Source of the DNA: Maribacter arenosus
GTDB lineage: Bacteria; Bacteroidota; Bacteroidia; Flavobacteriales; Flavobacteriaceae
NCBI RefSeq assembly: GCF_014610845.1
Contig: NZ_JABTCG010000001.1
Span: 372,001-436,000, forward strand
DNA length: 64,000 nucleotides
Direction: 5' to 3'
A program made the translations under genes and the position numbers. Every line of letters begins with the position of its first letter. The stretch's first letter is position 1. This document shows, one piece after another, positions 45,803 to 54,225 of the stretch. The notes beneath the pieces are model-generated. The model did not search any database, was not told the DNA's origin, and saw only the letters and a list, made by a program, of their open reading frames with translations.

Positions 45803-46759
45803 ATGGATTTTACCAACCCCCTGGTATACGGAGTACCCTGTTTTATTGCATTTATCCTATTGGAATTGACTTATAGTAAAACCCATGGAGATGACGAGCT
45901 CTATGAATGGAAAGACCTATTCGCAAGTGGTTTTATGGGTGTAGGCTCTGCTATTATCGCCCCCTTGATCAAAGTGATTTCAGCAATTGTCATTTTCGAG
46001 TATACTTATGAATTGTTCAACCCTTTGGTCGATGGCATCAGAACCAATATCATGGGTTACGAATCATTCGGGTATGCATGGTATATTTGGCTACTGTGTC
46101 AATTGGCCGATGATTTCACCTACTATTGGTTCCATAGGGCCAATCATGAAATTCGGATTTTATGGGCGGCGCATATTGTACACCACTCATCGGACAACTT
46201 TAATCTGGGAACTGCGGTAAGAAACGGATGGTTTACCATATTATATAAACCTCTGTTTTATATGTGGTTGCCGGCCTTGGGCTTTCCTCCTGAAATGGTA
46301 GTAGTGTGTCTAGGAATAGAGGCCTTGTGGCAATTTCAATTGCATACGGTATATGTGCCCAAATTAGGAATTTTAGAAAAAATATTCAACACCCATACCA
46401 TGCATCAAGTGCATCATGCCCAGAATGTGGAATATTTGGATAAAAACCATGGTGGGTTCTTAAATATTTTTGATAAAATATTCGGTACTTGGAAAGCATT
46501 AGATGATAATATCGATGTTAAATATGGGGTAATTCATGCGCCTCAGTCCTATAACCCAATAGTTATCCTTACCCATGAATTCAAGGATATCTGGAACGAT
46601 GTTAAAAAATCCAAGAAGCTTTCCCATGCTTTCATGTACATTTTCGGCCCTCCAGGCTGGAGTCCCGATGGCAGTACCTTGACCGTAAAACAGCAACAGC
46701 GTTTATTCAGAAAAGAGAAAGATAGAAACCCCAATATCGTATATTCAAGACCTAATTAA
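45803..46759 (+). CDS. Sterol desaturase / fatty-acid hydroxylase family membrane enzyme
   Basis: 318 residues with several transmembrane helices and the di-iron histidine boxes FHRANHE, HIVHHSSDNFN and HTMHQVHHAQN. Members hydroxylate or desaturate lipids or carotenoids with O2 in the inner membrane. The substrate is unknown; bacteria of this type do not usually make sterols, so a fatty acid or isoprenoid is more likely. Own promoter at 45754-45786; ends nine bases from the convergent terC-like gene. Confidence 0.92.
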   Translation: MDFTNPLVYGVPCFIAFILLELTYSKTHGDDELYEWKDLFASGFMGVGSAIIAPLIKVISAIVIFEYTYELFNPLVDGIRTNIMGYESFGYAWYIWLLCQLADDFTYYWFHRANHEIRILWAAHIVHHSSDNFNLGTAVRNGWFTILYKPLFYMWLPALGFPPEMVVVCLGIEALWQFQLHTVYVPKLGILEKIFNTHTMHQVHHAQNVEYLDKNHGGFLNIFDKIFGTWKALDDNIDVKYGVIHAPQSYNPIVILTHEFKDIWNDVKKSKKLSHAFMYIFGPPGWSPDGSTLTVKQQQRLFRKEKDRNPNIVYSRPN

Positions 46760-46768
46760 TCATAGGTT

Positions 46769-47572
46769 TTAACCTTGTTCTTTTAGAGTCTCTTTTTTCC
46801 GCATTTTTATATTCAAAAACTCCACGAGTAATGAAAATGCAATGGCAAAGTACAAATACCCTTTTGGTATAGCCCCGATTTCCTGACCAAAGAATTTCGT
46901 ATGGCTTAAATGGGCCGCTTCTGCTATCAGCATAAAACCGATCAGGATTAAAAATGAAAGTGCCAGTAATTGCATCGATGGATGTTTGTTGATAAATACC
47001 CTGATAGGGTTTGCGAATGCCATCATGATGATTATGGATATTACTACGGCAATGACCATTAATATTAATGCATCGGCTGGTTTATTGCCAATGCCGTTGG
47101 TCATTCCGACCGCAGTTAAAATCGAATCGATGGAAAAAATAAAATCGATGATAACAATTTGTACAATAGCCTTTGAAAAGCTGGTTATATTCTTTGATTT
47201 AACAGCATCCTCATCGTGTTCCGGAAGTTCAACTTTTTCATGAATTTCCGACGTACTTTTATATAATAGGAATAGGCCTCCGACAAAAAGGATAATGGCC
47301 TGCCCACTTATACCCGCCGTAAACCAGGAAGTCTGTACAAAGTAAAACGGATTATTCAGCCCGATCAAAAAAGATATCGCGAATAAGAGAATAATGCGTT
47401 GTACCATGGCCAGAAGCAAACCTATGTTAGTGGCTTTTCGCTGGTCTTTTTGTGGCAGTTTATTGGCTACAATGGATATAAAGACAATGTTGTCGATTCC
47501 TAATACAATTTCTAAAAATGTTAGTGTCAGTAATGCCACCCAGGCATCAGGACTTGTCAATATTTCGAACAT
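46769..47572 (-). CDS. TerC-family integral membrane protein
   Basis: 267 residues, about seven transmembrane helices, with the TerC landmarks EIVLGIDNIVFISI near residue 25 and DFIFSIDSILTAVGM near residue 145, whose acidic residues in membrane helices are thought to bind metal. The family has been linked to Mn2+ export and loading of secreted metalloenzymes and to tellurite resistance; here no ter genes are adjacent, so a metal-exporter role is more likely. Confidence 0.92.
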   Translation of the reverse strand: MFEILTSPDAWVALLTLTFLEIVLGIDNIVFISIVANKLPQKDQRKATNIGLLLAMVQRIILLFAISFLIGLNNPFYFVQTSWFTAGISGQAIILFVGGLFLLYKSTSEIHEKVELPEHDEDAVKSKNITSFSKAIVQIVIIDFIFSIDSILTAVGMTNGIGNKPADALILMVIAVVISIIIMMAFANPIRVFINKHPSMQLLALSFLILIGFMLIAEAAHLSHTKFFGQEIGAIPKGYLYFAIAFSLLVEFLNIKMRKKETLKEQG

Positions 47573-47574
47573 GG

Positions 47575-47952
47575 TTAGTTGGTTTTTATAGCTATTCCTC
47601 TTGATTTATTGCTGTCTCCAACAATATTATAATCAAATGTATATGAATTATCCGTGGTTGACAATATTTTCATGTGAACCGATTTTTCCTCAAACTTGTT
47701 TCTGGGGCGCAATTTTTTTACGATATATTCACAATCATTGATCCAGCGAACAGAGGAGCTATCTGCTTTTCCTTCAAAATAGTCGATTTCCAAATTGCCT
47801 TTTCGTATAAACGTAGTGCTTACCTCCTTGTCGTTTATAATCGAAGTGAACGTGAATTTCCCATCTTTATAGGCCTTACAGTCCCTCTGGGGTTGGTAAC
47901 AGGCGCTGAAAATCAGTAAAGGGACCAATAATATTTTAATTCTTTTTAGCAT
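47575..47952 (-). CDS. Small lipoprotein of a conserved Bacteroidota family
   Basis: 125 residues from the ATG at 47952 (a GTG at 47958 is the alternative). Signal MLKRIKILLVPLLIFSAC with lipobox FSAC, then CYQPQRDCKAYKDGKF and a beta-rich body with IDYFEGKADSSSVRWINDCEYI. From memory, members of this family are sometimes named DNA topoisomerase IV in databases, a label this sequence does not support: it is far too short and is exported. Function unknown. It lies two bases upstream of the TerC gene. Confidence 0.82.
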   Translation of the reverse strand: MLKRIKILLVPLLIFSACYQPQRDCKAYKDGKFTFTSIINDKEVSTTFIRKGNLEIDYFEGKADSSSVRWINDCEYIVKKLRPRNKFEEKSVHMKILSTTDNSYTFDYNIVGDSNKSRGIAIKTN

Positions 47953-48025
47953 AGGCACAAAATAAAGAATTTAGTGGCATATAGCATATTAGCTTTTCAA
48001 ATAAAATCGTTTTTGGGAAATCTTC

Positions 48026-48403
48026 TTAACCATTATATGATCGAAAGGTGCCATCATCGTAGAAAATGACTATTTTCTCAATGGTTTTTTCGGATGTGGA
48101 TTTTGGCAGTGGACCATCGTCTTTTGTCGAATAAGTACTAGGAGCAGGGTCTGATACTTTAGGCAAGCCTTCTTCAGTCTGGGGGAATTCACCCTTGCCA
48201 TTTAATAGCCAATATAGATTTACTTCAGGAAAAGTTTTGACCAACTTCAAAACAAATTCTAAGCTGGGCTTGTTTCTACCTGAAAGTAAATGGGAAATAC
48301 TTGATCGTTGCACATTGATCTTATCGGCAAAAACTGCGGCAGATAGATCATAATGCCTAAGTATGGTTTCCAACCGTTTTACAAAATCACTAGTGTTTAC
48401 CAT
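48026..48403 (-). CDS. XRE-family helix-turn-helix regulator
   Basis: 125 residues. N-terminal HTH of the phage-repressor type (SAAVFADKINVQRSSISHLLSGRNKPSLEFVLKLVKTFPEVNLYWLLNGKG) followed by a low-complexity linker and a short C-terminal strand segment. It is divergent from an M14 carboxypeptidase gene; the 291-bp region between carries two strong inverted repeats that are natural candidates for its operator. The ending LNxxWLLxGxGxF is shared with the XRE protein at 58385-58780. Confidence 0.9.
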   Translation of the reverse strand: MVNTSDFVKRLETILRHYDLSAAVFADKINVQRSSISHLLSGRNKPSLEFVLKLVKTFPEVNLYWLLNGKGEFPQTEEGLPKVSDPAPSTYSTKDDGPLPKSTSEKTIEKIVIFYDDGTFRSYNG

Positions 48404-48528
48404 TGTAATTCAATAGAATATAAAAATAACAAAAAGAGCGGAAAACCATCCCTTAAATTCCTATTATTAATCTAATATTATTAAATATTTAATTTATATA
48501 AAAACATATATAATATTGGAATAGAGTA

Positions 48529-48593
48529 TATTAATAACATTTTTACTAAATTAAAAATAGTTACTTCTTTTTTGTTTACACATGTTATTAATA
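48529..48593. repeat. 12-bp perfect inverted repeat in the XRE-carboxypeptidase intergenic region
   Basis: TATTAATAACAT (48529-48540) and ATGTTATTAATA (48582-48593) are perfectly complementary, 41 bp apart. Too widely spaced and T-poor for a terminator, but suited to two separate protein-binding sites. It lies about 125-190 bases upstream of the XRE start. Confidence 0.5.
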
Positions 48594-48637
48594 AGCTTCG
48601 GAAAATTGTTTTAAAGTTTACTTATGTAAATAGAATG

Positions 48638-48677
48638 GGTTACAAATGTAATTTATATTGATATTACATTTGTAACC
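48638..48677. promoter_or_regulatory. 15-bp perfect inverted repeat built from two TTACAWWTGTAA-type sites
   Basis: GGTTACAAATGTAAT (48638-48652) and ATTACATTTGTAACC (48663-48677), 10-bp spacer, 17 bases before the carboxypeptidase start. Each arm contains a dyad, TTACAAATGTAA (48640-48651) and TTACATTTGTAA (48664-48675), with centres 24 bp apart. The right arm also holds TACATTTG, a -7 consensus pointing right, and the left arm holds the same on the minus strand pointing at the XRE gene. A regulator bound here would control both directions. Confidence 0.6.
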
Positions 48678-48694
48678 AATGCAAAAAAACGAAC

Positions 48695-49801
48695 ATGGAA
48701 CTATCACATATTCACTATGAGTCGATTAAAGAAAATGCACTTCATGGAAGATACATTACCTACGAGCATATTTCCGTTCTTCTAGGGTATCTGTCAAATA
48801 GTTTTAAGGTAACCGAAATTGGACGTTCGGTAAATGGTCTCCCAATCCACTCCATTACTTTTGGTCATGGTATGAATAAAATCTTGATGTGGTCCCAAAT
48901 GCATGGTAATGAATCGACCACTACCAAGGCGATTTTTGATCTACTCAATGTATTCGGCACGGATTTAGAATTATTTCCTACCATTTTAAAAAATTGTACG
49001 ATTAAGATCATACCTATGCTCAATCCTGATGGGGCGAAAGCCTATACGCGCTTGAATGCGAATCTGGTCGATTTGAATAGGGATGCGCAGGATAGAAGCC
49101 AGCCTGAAAGTAAGATATTAAGAAACTGCTTTGAAGATTTTAATCCAGACTTTTGTTTTAATCTACATGGGCAGCGAACAATATTCAACGTAGGGAATAC
49201 TCCAAAACCTGCAACAATCTCATTTTTAGCCCCTGCCTTCGATGAAAATCGAAGTATTTCAGAATCCAGGGCGAAAAGTATGCGTTTGATCGTAGCTATG
49301 GACCAAGTACTCCAGAAATTAATACCTGGTCAAATTGGCCGATATGATGATGGATTTAATGCGAATTGTGTCGGAGACACATTTCAAATGCTAAATGTAC
49401 CAACCATACTGTTCGAAGCTGGTCATTATCCAAAAGACTATGACCGTGAAGAAACGCGAAGGTTTATATTTATGGCAATGGTTAGCGCATTACAGACAAT
49501 TTCAGAGAAAACCTTAAAATCGCTAGACGAGAAAGCCTATTTCAACATTCCCGATAACAATAAATTGTTTTACGATATTCTAATAAGAAACGCGCACCTC
49601 ATTGAGCCCAAAAAATATAAAAAGGGAGCTACTATAGCCTTGCTTTATAAGGAAGTCCTTCAGAACGGGAAGATTGCTTTTGATCCCGTTGTGGAAAAGG
49701 TTGGAAGTCTCAAGGATTGTTTTGGGCACAAAACCTTTGATTGTTCAAATGAAAGTGATTTTGCATCCTTGAAATCGGAGTCTTTTTGGAACGAATTATA
49801 A
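48695..49801 (+). CDS. M14-family zinc carboxypeptidase-like protein
   Basis: 368 residues without a clear signal peptide, so probably cytoplasmic. Zinc ligands His70 and Glu73 (MHGNE) and His158 (FNLHGQR) are present, as is a probable substrate Arg segment (LVDLNRDAQDRSQPES) and a candidate catalytic Glu in ILFEAGHYPKD. About 100 C-terminal residues lie beyond the peptidase domain. A peptide- or amide-cleaving function is likely; the substrate is unknown. The unusual operator region upstream and the Lrp-type regulator downstream suggest amino-acid or peptide-linked control. Confidence 0.88.
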   Translation: MELSHIHYESIKENALHGRYITYEHISVLLGYLSNSFKVTEIGRSVNGLPIHSITFGHGMNKILMWSQMHGNESTTTKAIFDLLNVFGTDLELFPTILKNCTIKIIPMLNPDGAKAYTRLNANLVDLNRDAQDRSQPESKILRNCFEDFNPDFCFNLHGQRTIFNVGNTPKPATISFLAPAFDENRSISESRAKSMRLIVAMDQVLQKLIPGQIGRYDDGFNANCVGDTFQMLNVPTILFEAGHYPKDYDREETRRFIFMAMVSALQTISEKTLKSLDEKAYFNIPDNNKLFYDILIRNAHLIEPKKYKKGATIALLYKEVLQNGKIAFDPVVEKVGSLKDCFGHKTFDCSNESDFASLKSESFWNEL

Positions 49802-49894
49802 ACCCATTATTGCATAAATAACCTCGAAAACAATAATAAATTACATTTTTGTTAAAAATAAGCATCTTTTATTATGTTTAATTTCTTAATTACT

Positions 49895-49902
49895 TATTTT
49901 TG
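49895..49902 (+). promoter_or_regulatory. -7 element upstream of the Lrp/AsnC gene
   Basis: TATTTTTG fits TAnnTTTG, 20 bases before the start codon at 49922. No TTG at the ideal -33 spacing. Confidence 0.45.
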
Positions 49903-49921
49903 CCCAAAATAATATGTGACC

Positions 49922-50401
49922 ATGACAAAAGTTAAATTAGACGAAATAGACCACCAGATTCTGGATATGTTAATCGAAAATACCAGAACCCCTTTTACCG
50001 ATATAGCCAAGAAACTATTAATATCAGCAGGTACGGTGCATGTGAGAGTTAAAAAAATGGAGGAGGCGGGAATCATTCGCGGTTCTTCCCTCACTTTGGA
50101 TTATGTAAAGCTGGGGTATGCCTTTATCGCCTATGTAGGCATATTTTTAGAAAAAACGCATCAGACAAAATTTGTATTGGAACGTTTAGAGCAAATTCCC
50201 AATGTTACTGTTGCCCATATTACAACCGGTAAATTCAATATCTTCTGTAAGATTAGGGCCAAGGATACGAACCATGCGAAGAACATCATTTTTAAAATTG
50301 ATGATATTGATGGGATTAGTAGAACAGAAACCATGATTTCACTGGAAGAGAGCATCAATGATAAAAAACGTTTGATGCATATGATTTTCAATGAAATGTG
50401 A
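49922..50401 (+). CDS. Lrp/AsnC-family transcriptional regulator
   Basis: 159 residues from the ATG at 49922; a GTG at 49916 is two codons upstream. HTH domain (residues 5-60: ILDMLIENTRTPFTDIAKKLLISAGTVHVRVKKMEEAGII) and a C-terminal RAM/ACT-like effector domain (VTVAHITTGKFNIFCKIRAKD). Ligand likely an amino acid. A strong terminator follows directly, so it is a single-gene unit. Confidence 0.93.
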   Translation: MTKVKLDEIDHQILDMLIENTRTPFTDIAKKLLISAGTVHVRVKKMEEAGIIRGSSLTLDYVKLGYAFIAYVGIFLEKTHQTKFVLERLEQIPNVTVAHITTGKFNIFCKIRAKDTNHAKNIIFKIDDIDGISRTETMISLEESINDKKRLMHMIFNEM

Positions 50402-50423
50402 TAAATATTTGTTTTAACAATAC

Positions 50424-50456
50424 AAATCCCAAAGACCTTTATTTTTGGGATTTTTT
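50424..50456 (+). terminator. Terminator between lrp and dinB-like genes
   Basis: Stem AAATCCCAAA (50424-50433) / TTTGGGATTT (50444-50453) with 10-base loop and T-run. It ends only three bases before the next start codon (50460), so the following gene can hardly be expressed from an lrp readthrough transcript without the hairpin in its leader. Confidence 0.85.
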
Positions 50457-50459
50457 AGT

Positions 50460-50990
50460 ATGTCTCTTATGAGGATCACCGAACTCGATGTTGTGGAATA
50501 TAGTCCTTTTTATCAACCCTACTTGGATGTTTTGGGGGATGTAGAATTGTTCGATATTCTAGTCAAGCAATTAGGCAACTTCCCTAAATTTTTAGACAGC
50601 CTTCCGGAAGAAAAATTCGGATATTCCTATGTGAAGGGTAAATGGACCCTTGCAGAAGTCTTGGTGCATGTCTTGGATACGGAACGGATTTTTCAATATA
50701 GGGCTTTACGGTTGATGCGAGGTGATAAGACACCTTTGCCTGGTTTTGACCAGGATTTATTTGTACCAAATTCAAATGCCGGTCAAAGGACCAAAAAAAG
50801 TATTATTGAGGAATATGTCATCGTGCGCAGATCAACGATTGCCTTGTTTTCCAATATGAACCCAAAGACTCTTCGTGAAATAGGGGAGGTCAGTGATGGC
50901 CCCATGAGCGTTGCCGCATTGGGTTTCATTATATGTGGCCACCAAAAACACCATAGGAATGTGATACGACTAAAGTACTTAGGTTTATAG
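50460..50990 (+). CDS. DinB-family protein
   Basis: 176 residues from the ATG at 50460 (MSLMRITELD); an ATG at 50469 is also possible. Four-helix bundle of the DinB/YfiT type with the three metal His positions suggested by AEVLVHVLDTE, and FIICGHQKHHRNVI near the C-terminus. Members are metal-dependent hydrolases or thiol transferases; some use bacillithiol, whose synthesis gene bshB1 is in this window. Substrate unknown. Confidence 0.88.
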   Translation: MSLMRITELDVVEYSPFYQPYLDVLGDVELFDILVKQLGNFPKFLDSLPEEKFGYSYVKGKWTLAEVLVHVLDTERIFQYRALRLMRGDKTPLPGFDQDLFVPNSNAGQRTKKSIIEEYVIVRRSTIALFSNMNPKTLREIGEVSDGPMSVAALGFIICGHQKHHRNVIRLKYLGL

Positions 50991-50991
50991 A

Positions 50992-51315
50992 CTAAGCATC
51001 CTCGTTATATTCTTCTTCAGAGTGCATATTCATTTCATCTATAGAAAGTTCATCCTCATAGGAGCTATCTTCCTTTGTTTCCAACTCTTTCTCCAGGTTT
51101 TCTTCAAAATTCGAGATGAAATTTGCGAGGCACTTGCTTATTTTGACCAAATAGATGGTATCATCGGTCTTTAGTTCAACGGTTTCAATAATTTCCCCTT
51201 GTACATTTTTAAAGGTGATAAGGTCCTCATCACCATAACCATCAGGATATGTTTCAATAAGTCGTGCCGCTAAATCATGGTCAAGTTTTTTGTAATCGAT
51301 AAGTTTACGAAGCAT
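50992..51315 (-). CDS. Small acidic protein, unrecognised
   Basis: 107 residues, no signal peptide. N-terminal half has a mixed helical/strand pattern (LRKLIDYKKLDHDLAARLIETYPDGYGDEDLITF) and the C-terminal half is strongly acidic (ENLEKELETKEDSSYEDELSIDEMNMHSEEEYNEDA). It is convergent with the DinB gene (one base between stops) and downstream of aroB on the same strand. Conserved-looking but of unknown function. Confidence 0.78.
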   Translation of the reverse strand: MLRKLIDYKKLDHDLAARLIETYPDGYGDEDLITFKNVQGEIIETVELKTDDTIYLVKISKCLANFISNFEENLEKELETKEDSSYEDELSIDEMNMHSEEEYNEDA

Positions 51316-51423
51316 GGTAGGTCGGTTTTATGGTTTCATTTAAATAACTACTTCTAAACTAGCCATAATTCCAATGTGGAAACCCAAAGAGTTGTAAACC
51401 GATCATTTTAGTATATGAAGCAC

Positions 51424-52485
51424 TTAATCTTTGTAGTATGCGAAAGCCTCCAAGTATAATTCGTTGGGTATTTTAACATCGATCACAGGATGACCTATTG
51501 CTTTCAGAAGCACAAAATTGATATTTCCATGGGTATTCTTCTTATCGAATTTCAGATTGGAAAGAATTGCTTCAATATCCTCATTCGTAAAATCAACTTT
51601 TTTATAGCGATTTAAAAATGTTGTTTTTATATCCTGAAGCTCGTCAAGAGGAAGCCCTGTCAGCTTGTTCGATAGGTAGGCCTCCAGAATCATGCCCACA
51701 ATTATGGCTTCACCATGTAATAAGGTATCCTTATCACTACTTTCAAGAAAATAGGATTCCACTGCATGACCTAGGGTATGACCAAAGTTCAAGATTTTTC
51801 TCAGATGCTGTTCCGTGGGGTCTTCGAGCACCACCTTATTCTTTATGGAAACCGAAGTGTATATATATTGGTGCACATGATCAAGGGTTTTCAAGGCTTT
51901 AAGTTCATTCCAATACCCAGCATCTTGAATAAGTCCATGTTTCAACATTTCCGCAAAACCACTATTCATTTGACGATCATCGAGTGTTTGTAAAAAGTCC
52001 GTGACAATAAGGACCATTTGGGGTTGGTTGATCACACCGATCTGATTCTTTAATGAACCAAGATCTACACCTGTCTTTCCCCCAACCGAGGCATCGACCA
52101 TAGATAAAAGGGTAGTGGGAATATTAATGAAATCAATGCCCCTTTTATAGGTAGACGCAACAAACCCACCTAAATCGGTAACCACTCCGCCACCTAGATT
52201 GATCAACAGGCTCTTCCGGTCTGCATCCATTTCTGACAAGGTCAGCCAAACTTGGTTGCACGACTCAATATTTTTATGGACTTCCCCTGATTTTATTTCA
52301 ATTAACCCAAAGGAAATATCATCTAACATTTCCTTCTTAAAAACAGGCAAGCAATCGGCTTTGGTATTTTCGTCTACAAGAACGAATACGTTTGAATAAG
52401 ACTTTACCACAAGTAATTCCTTTAATCGGGCAAAGGCCTTTTCATTAAAATGAACACTATAAGAGGAAGTTGTTATCGATTCCAT
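51424..52485 (-). CDS. aroB: 3-dehydroquinate synthase
   Basis: 353 residues. NAD-binding GGGVVTDLGGFVASTYKRGIDF and IPTTLLSMVDASVGGKTGVDL, and metal-site His residues in NFGHTLGHAVE and LLHGEAIIVGM. Converts DAHP to 3-dehydroquinate in the shikimate pathway. Divergent from proline dehydrogenase. Confidence 0.96.
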   Translation of the reverse strand: MESITTSSYSVHFNEKAFARLKELLVVKSYSNVFVLVDENTKADCLPVFKKEMLDDISFGLIEIKSGEVHKNIESCNQVWLTLSEMDADRKSLLINLGGGVVTDLGGFVASTYKRGIDFINIPTTLLSMVDASVGGKTGVDLGSLKNQIGVINQPQMVLIVTDFLQTLDDRQMNSGFAEMLKHGLIQDAGYWNELKALKTLDHVHQYIYTSVSIKNKVVLEDPTEQHLRKILNFGHTLGHAVESYFLESSDKDTLLHGEAIIVGMILEAYLSNKLTGLPLDELQDIKTTFLNRYKKVDFTNEDIEAILSNLKFDKKNTHGNINFVLLKAIGHPVIDVKIPNELYLEAFAYYKD

Positions 52486-52525
52486 ATTTGAATACTTCTA
52501 AAACACAAAATAAACGTTATTTTTA

Positions 52526-52558
52526 TTGATAGGAATACAAATTCTGTGATTATCTTTG
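52526..52558 (+). promoter_or_regulatory. Proline dehydrogenase promoter (TTG-N22-TATCTTTG)
   Basis: TTG at 52526-52528, 22-bp spacer, TATCTTTG at 52551-52558; start codon 22 bases later. Confidence 0.6.
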
Positions 52559-52580
52559 ATCTGTTAAACAATACCTAAAA

Positions 52581-53747
52581 ATGGAGCGAATTTTTGAGGA
52601 TACTTCAACCGCATTTGCTTTAAAATCAGATTCCGAATTAGAGCGAGCTTATTTCTTATTTAAAATGATTGCTAATGAACCGCTAGTCCGTATTGGTACG
52701 GCTATGACCAATTTCGCCTTAAAGGCCCATCTTCCGGTAGATGGTTTAATACGCGCTACGGTTTTTGATCATTTTTGTGGTGGGGTAAGTGAGGCCGATT
52801 GTATGCCTGTTGTCGATAAGATGTGGGGAAAAGGAGTGTGTTCGGTACTCGATTATTCGGTCGAAGGAAAAGAAGACGAGGATCCATTGGATAATGCCTT
52901 GGCCAAAACCTTGGAAATTTTGGATTTTGTAAAGAAGAAGGATGCGATTCCATTTGCCGTATTTAAACCCACCGGATTTGGTAGAATGGCACTATTTGTT
53001 AAAGTTACCGAGGGAAAGGCACTAAATGATAAGGAACAGGCGGAGTGGGACAGGGTGGTTAAGCGTTTTGATAAAACTTGTAAAAAAGCGCACGATTTAA
53101 ACGTTTCTTTATTGATCGATGCAGAGGAAAGTTGGATGCAAGGCGCAGCGGACCGCTTGGTCGAAGATATGATGCGTAAATACAATAAGGAAAGAACCAT
53201 AGTCTTCAATACGGTACAGATGTATCGCTGGGATAGGATGGATTATATGAAAAAATTATATGCATCTGCCCAGAAAGAGGGATTCAAAATAGGCATAAAG
53301 ACAGTTCGGGGTGCCTACTTGGAAAAGGAAAATGAACGGGCAGAGGAAAAAGGTTACAAAACACCTATGTGCCCTACCAAAAAGGCAAGCGATGAGAACT
53401 ATGATGCCTGTAACAAATATATTTTGGATAGGCTAGACACCATTTCACTATTCGCAGGAACCCATAATGAGGAAAGCAGCTATTACCTAATGGATTTAAT
53501 GAAAGAAAAAGGGCTTTCCAATTCGGATGAAAGAATATGGTTCGGTCAATTATATGGTATGAGTGACCATATTTCATTCAACCTTGCGGCCCAGGGTTAC
53601 AATGTCGCCAAATACCTTCCTTTTGGCCCAGTACGGGACGTTATGCCATATTTGATCCGAAGGGCCGAGGAAAATACTTCGGTAGCTGGGCAGACTAGTC
53701 GGGAACTTTCCTTATTGAAAAAGGAAAGAAAGCGTAGAAATATGTGA
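52581..53747 (+). CDS. Proline dehydrogenase
   Basis: 388-residue FAD-dependent (beta/alpha)8 enzyme that oxidises L-proline to pyrroline-5-carboxylate at the membrane. Signature segments: FAVFKPTGFGRMALF, LLIDAEESWMQGAAD, TVQMYRWDRMDYM, KTVRGAYLEKEN and the C-terminal PYLIRRAEENTSV with paired arginines that bind the substrate carboxylate. It is the single-domain form, not fused to P5C dehydrogenase. With the hydroxyproline operon at 6.5-11.4 kb the organism can take both proline and hydroxyproline toward glutamate/2-oxoglutarate. Confidence 0.94.
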   Translation: MERIFEDTSTAFALKSDSELERAYFLFKMIANEPLVRIGTAMTNFALKAHLPVDGLIRATVFDHFCGGVSEADCMPVVDKMWGKGVCSVLDYSVEGKEDEDPLDNALAKTLEILDFVKKKDAIPFAVFKPTGFGRMALFVKVTEGKALNDKEQAEWDRVVKRFDKTCKKAHDLNVSLLIDAEESWMQGAADRLVEDMMRKYNKERTIVFNTVQMYRWDRMDYMKKLYASAQKEGFKIGIKTVRGAYLEKENERAEEKGYKTPMCPTKKASDENYDACNKYILDRLDTISLFAGTHNEESSYYLMDLMKEKGLSNSDERIWFGQLYGMSDHISFNLAAQGYNVAKYLPFGPVRDVMPYLIRRAEENTSVAGQTSRELSLLKKERKRRNM

Positions 53748-53759
53748 TTTTTAGTTTAT

Positions 53760-54140
53760 TTAAAATTTCACCTTATCTATGAGCGAACTGTCCGGGCAAT
53801 TTCGGACCGTCATTACTGCCTTTTTTTTGTTTACATCAGCTTCAATGATATACGTTCTACAAGGTTTCGACTTTGTATCGCTGTTTTTAAAATCTACCTT
53901 CCCGTCGGTTAGGAAATAAGAGATCATGAGGGAATCCAATTGTTCGTTATCCATCATTGCACGTATATCCCCCGAATAGGTAAGGGGTTTGGAACGAATA
54001 TCCTTCAATGTTCTGCAATTTGGGAAGTAACAAAACTCGACCCCGGTAGCTTCAGATTTTTTTCTAAGGAAAATACTTAAAAAAATAAGTCCGATAGAAA
54101 GTCCGAAAAGGTAGAAACCCAAACGTTTTAAAAAGGCCAT
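53760..54140 (-). CDS. DUF4258-type membrane-anchored protein
   Basis: 126 residues. One N-terminal transmembrane helix (LGFYLFGLSIGLIFLSIFL), then a small domain with CYFPNCRTLKDIRSKPLTYS and a C-terminal VRNCPDSSLIDKV. It appears to match the DUF4258 family found next to ald in related genomes. Function unknown. Confidence 0.8.
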   Translation of the reverse strand: MAFLKRLGFYLFGLSIGLIFLSIFLRKKSEATGVEFCYFPNCRTLKDIRSKPLTYSGDIRAMMDNEQLDSLMISYFLTDGKVDFKNSDTKSKPCRTYIIEADVNKKKAVMTVRNCPDSSLIDKVKF

Positions 54141-54225
54141 AACAAAATAAAAAAGGTTAAAAAAAACGAAAGCGTAAGATAGGGTTTTGTTCCCAAATGA
54201 TTTGTTTTTTAACGATTGGAAGGGT

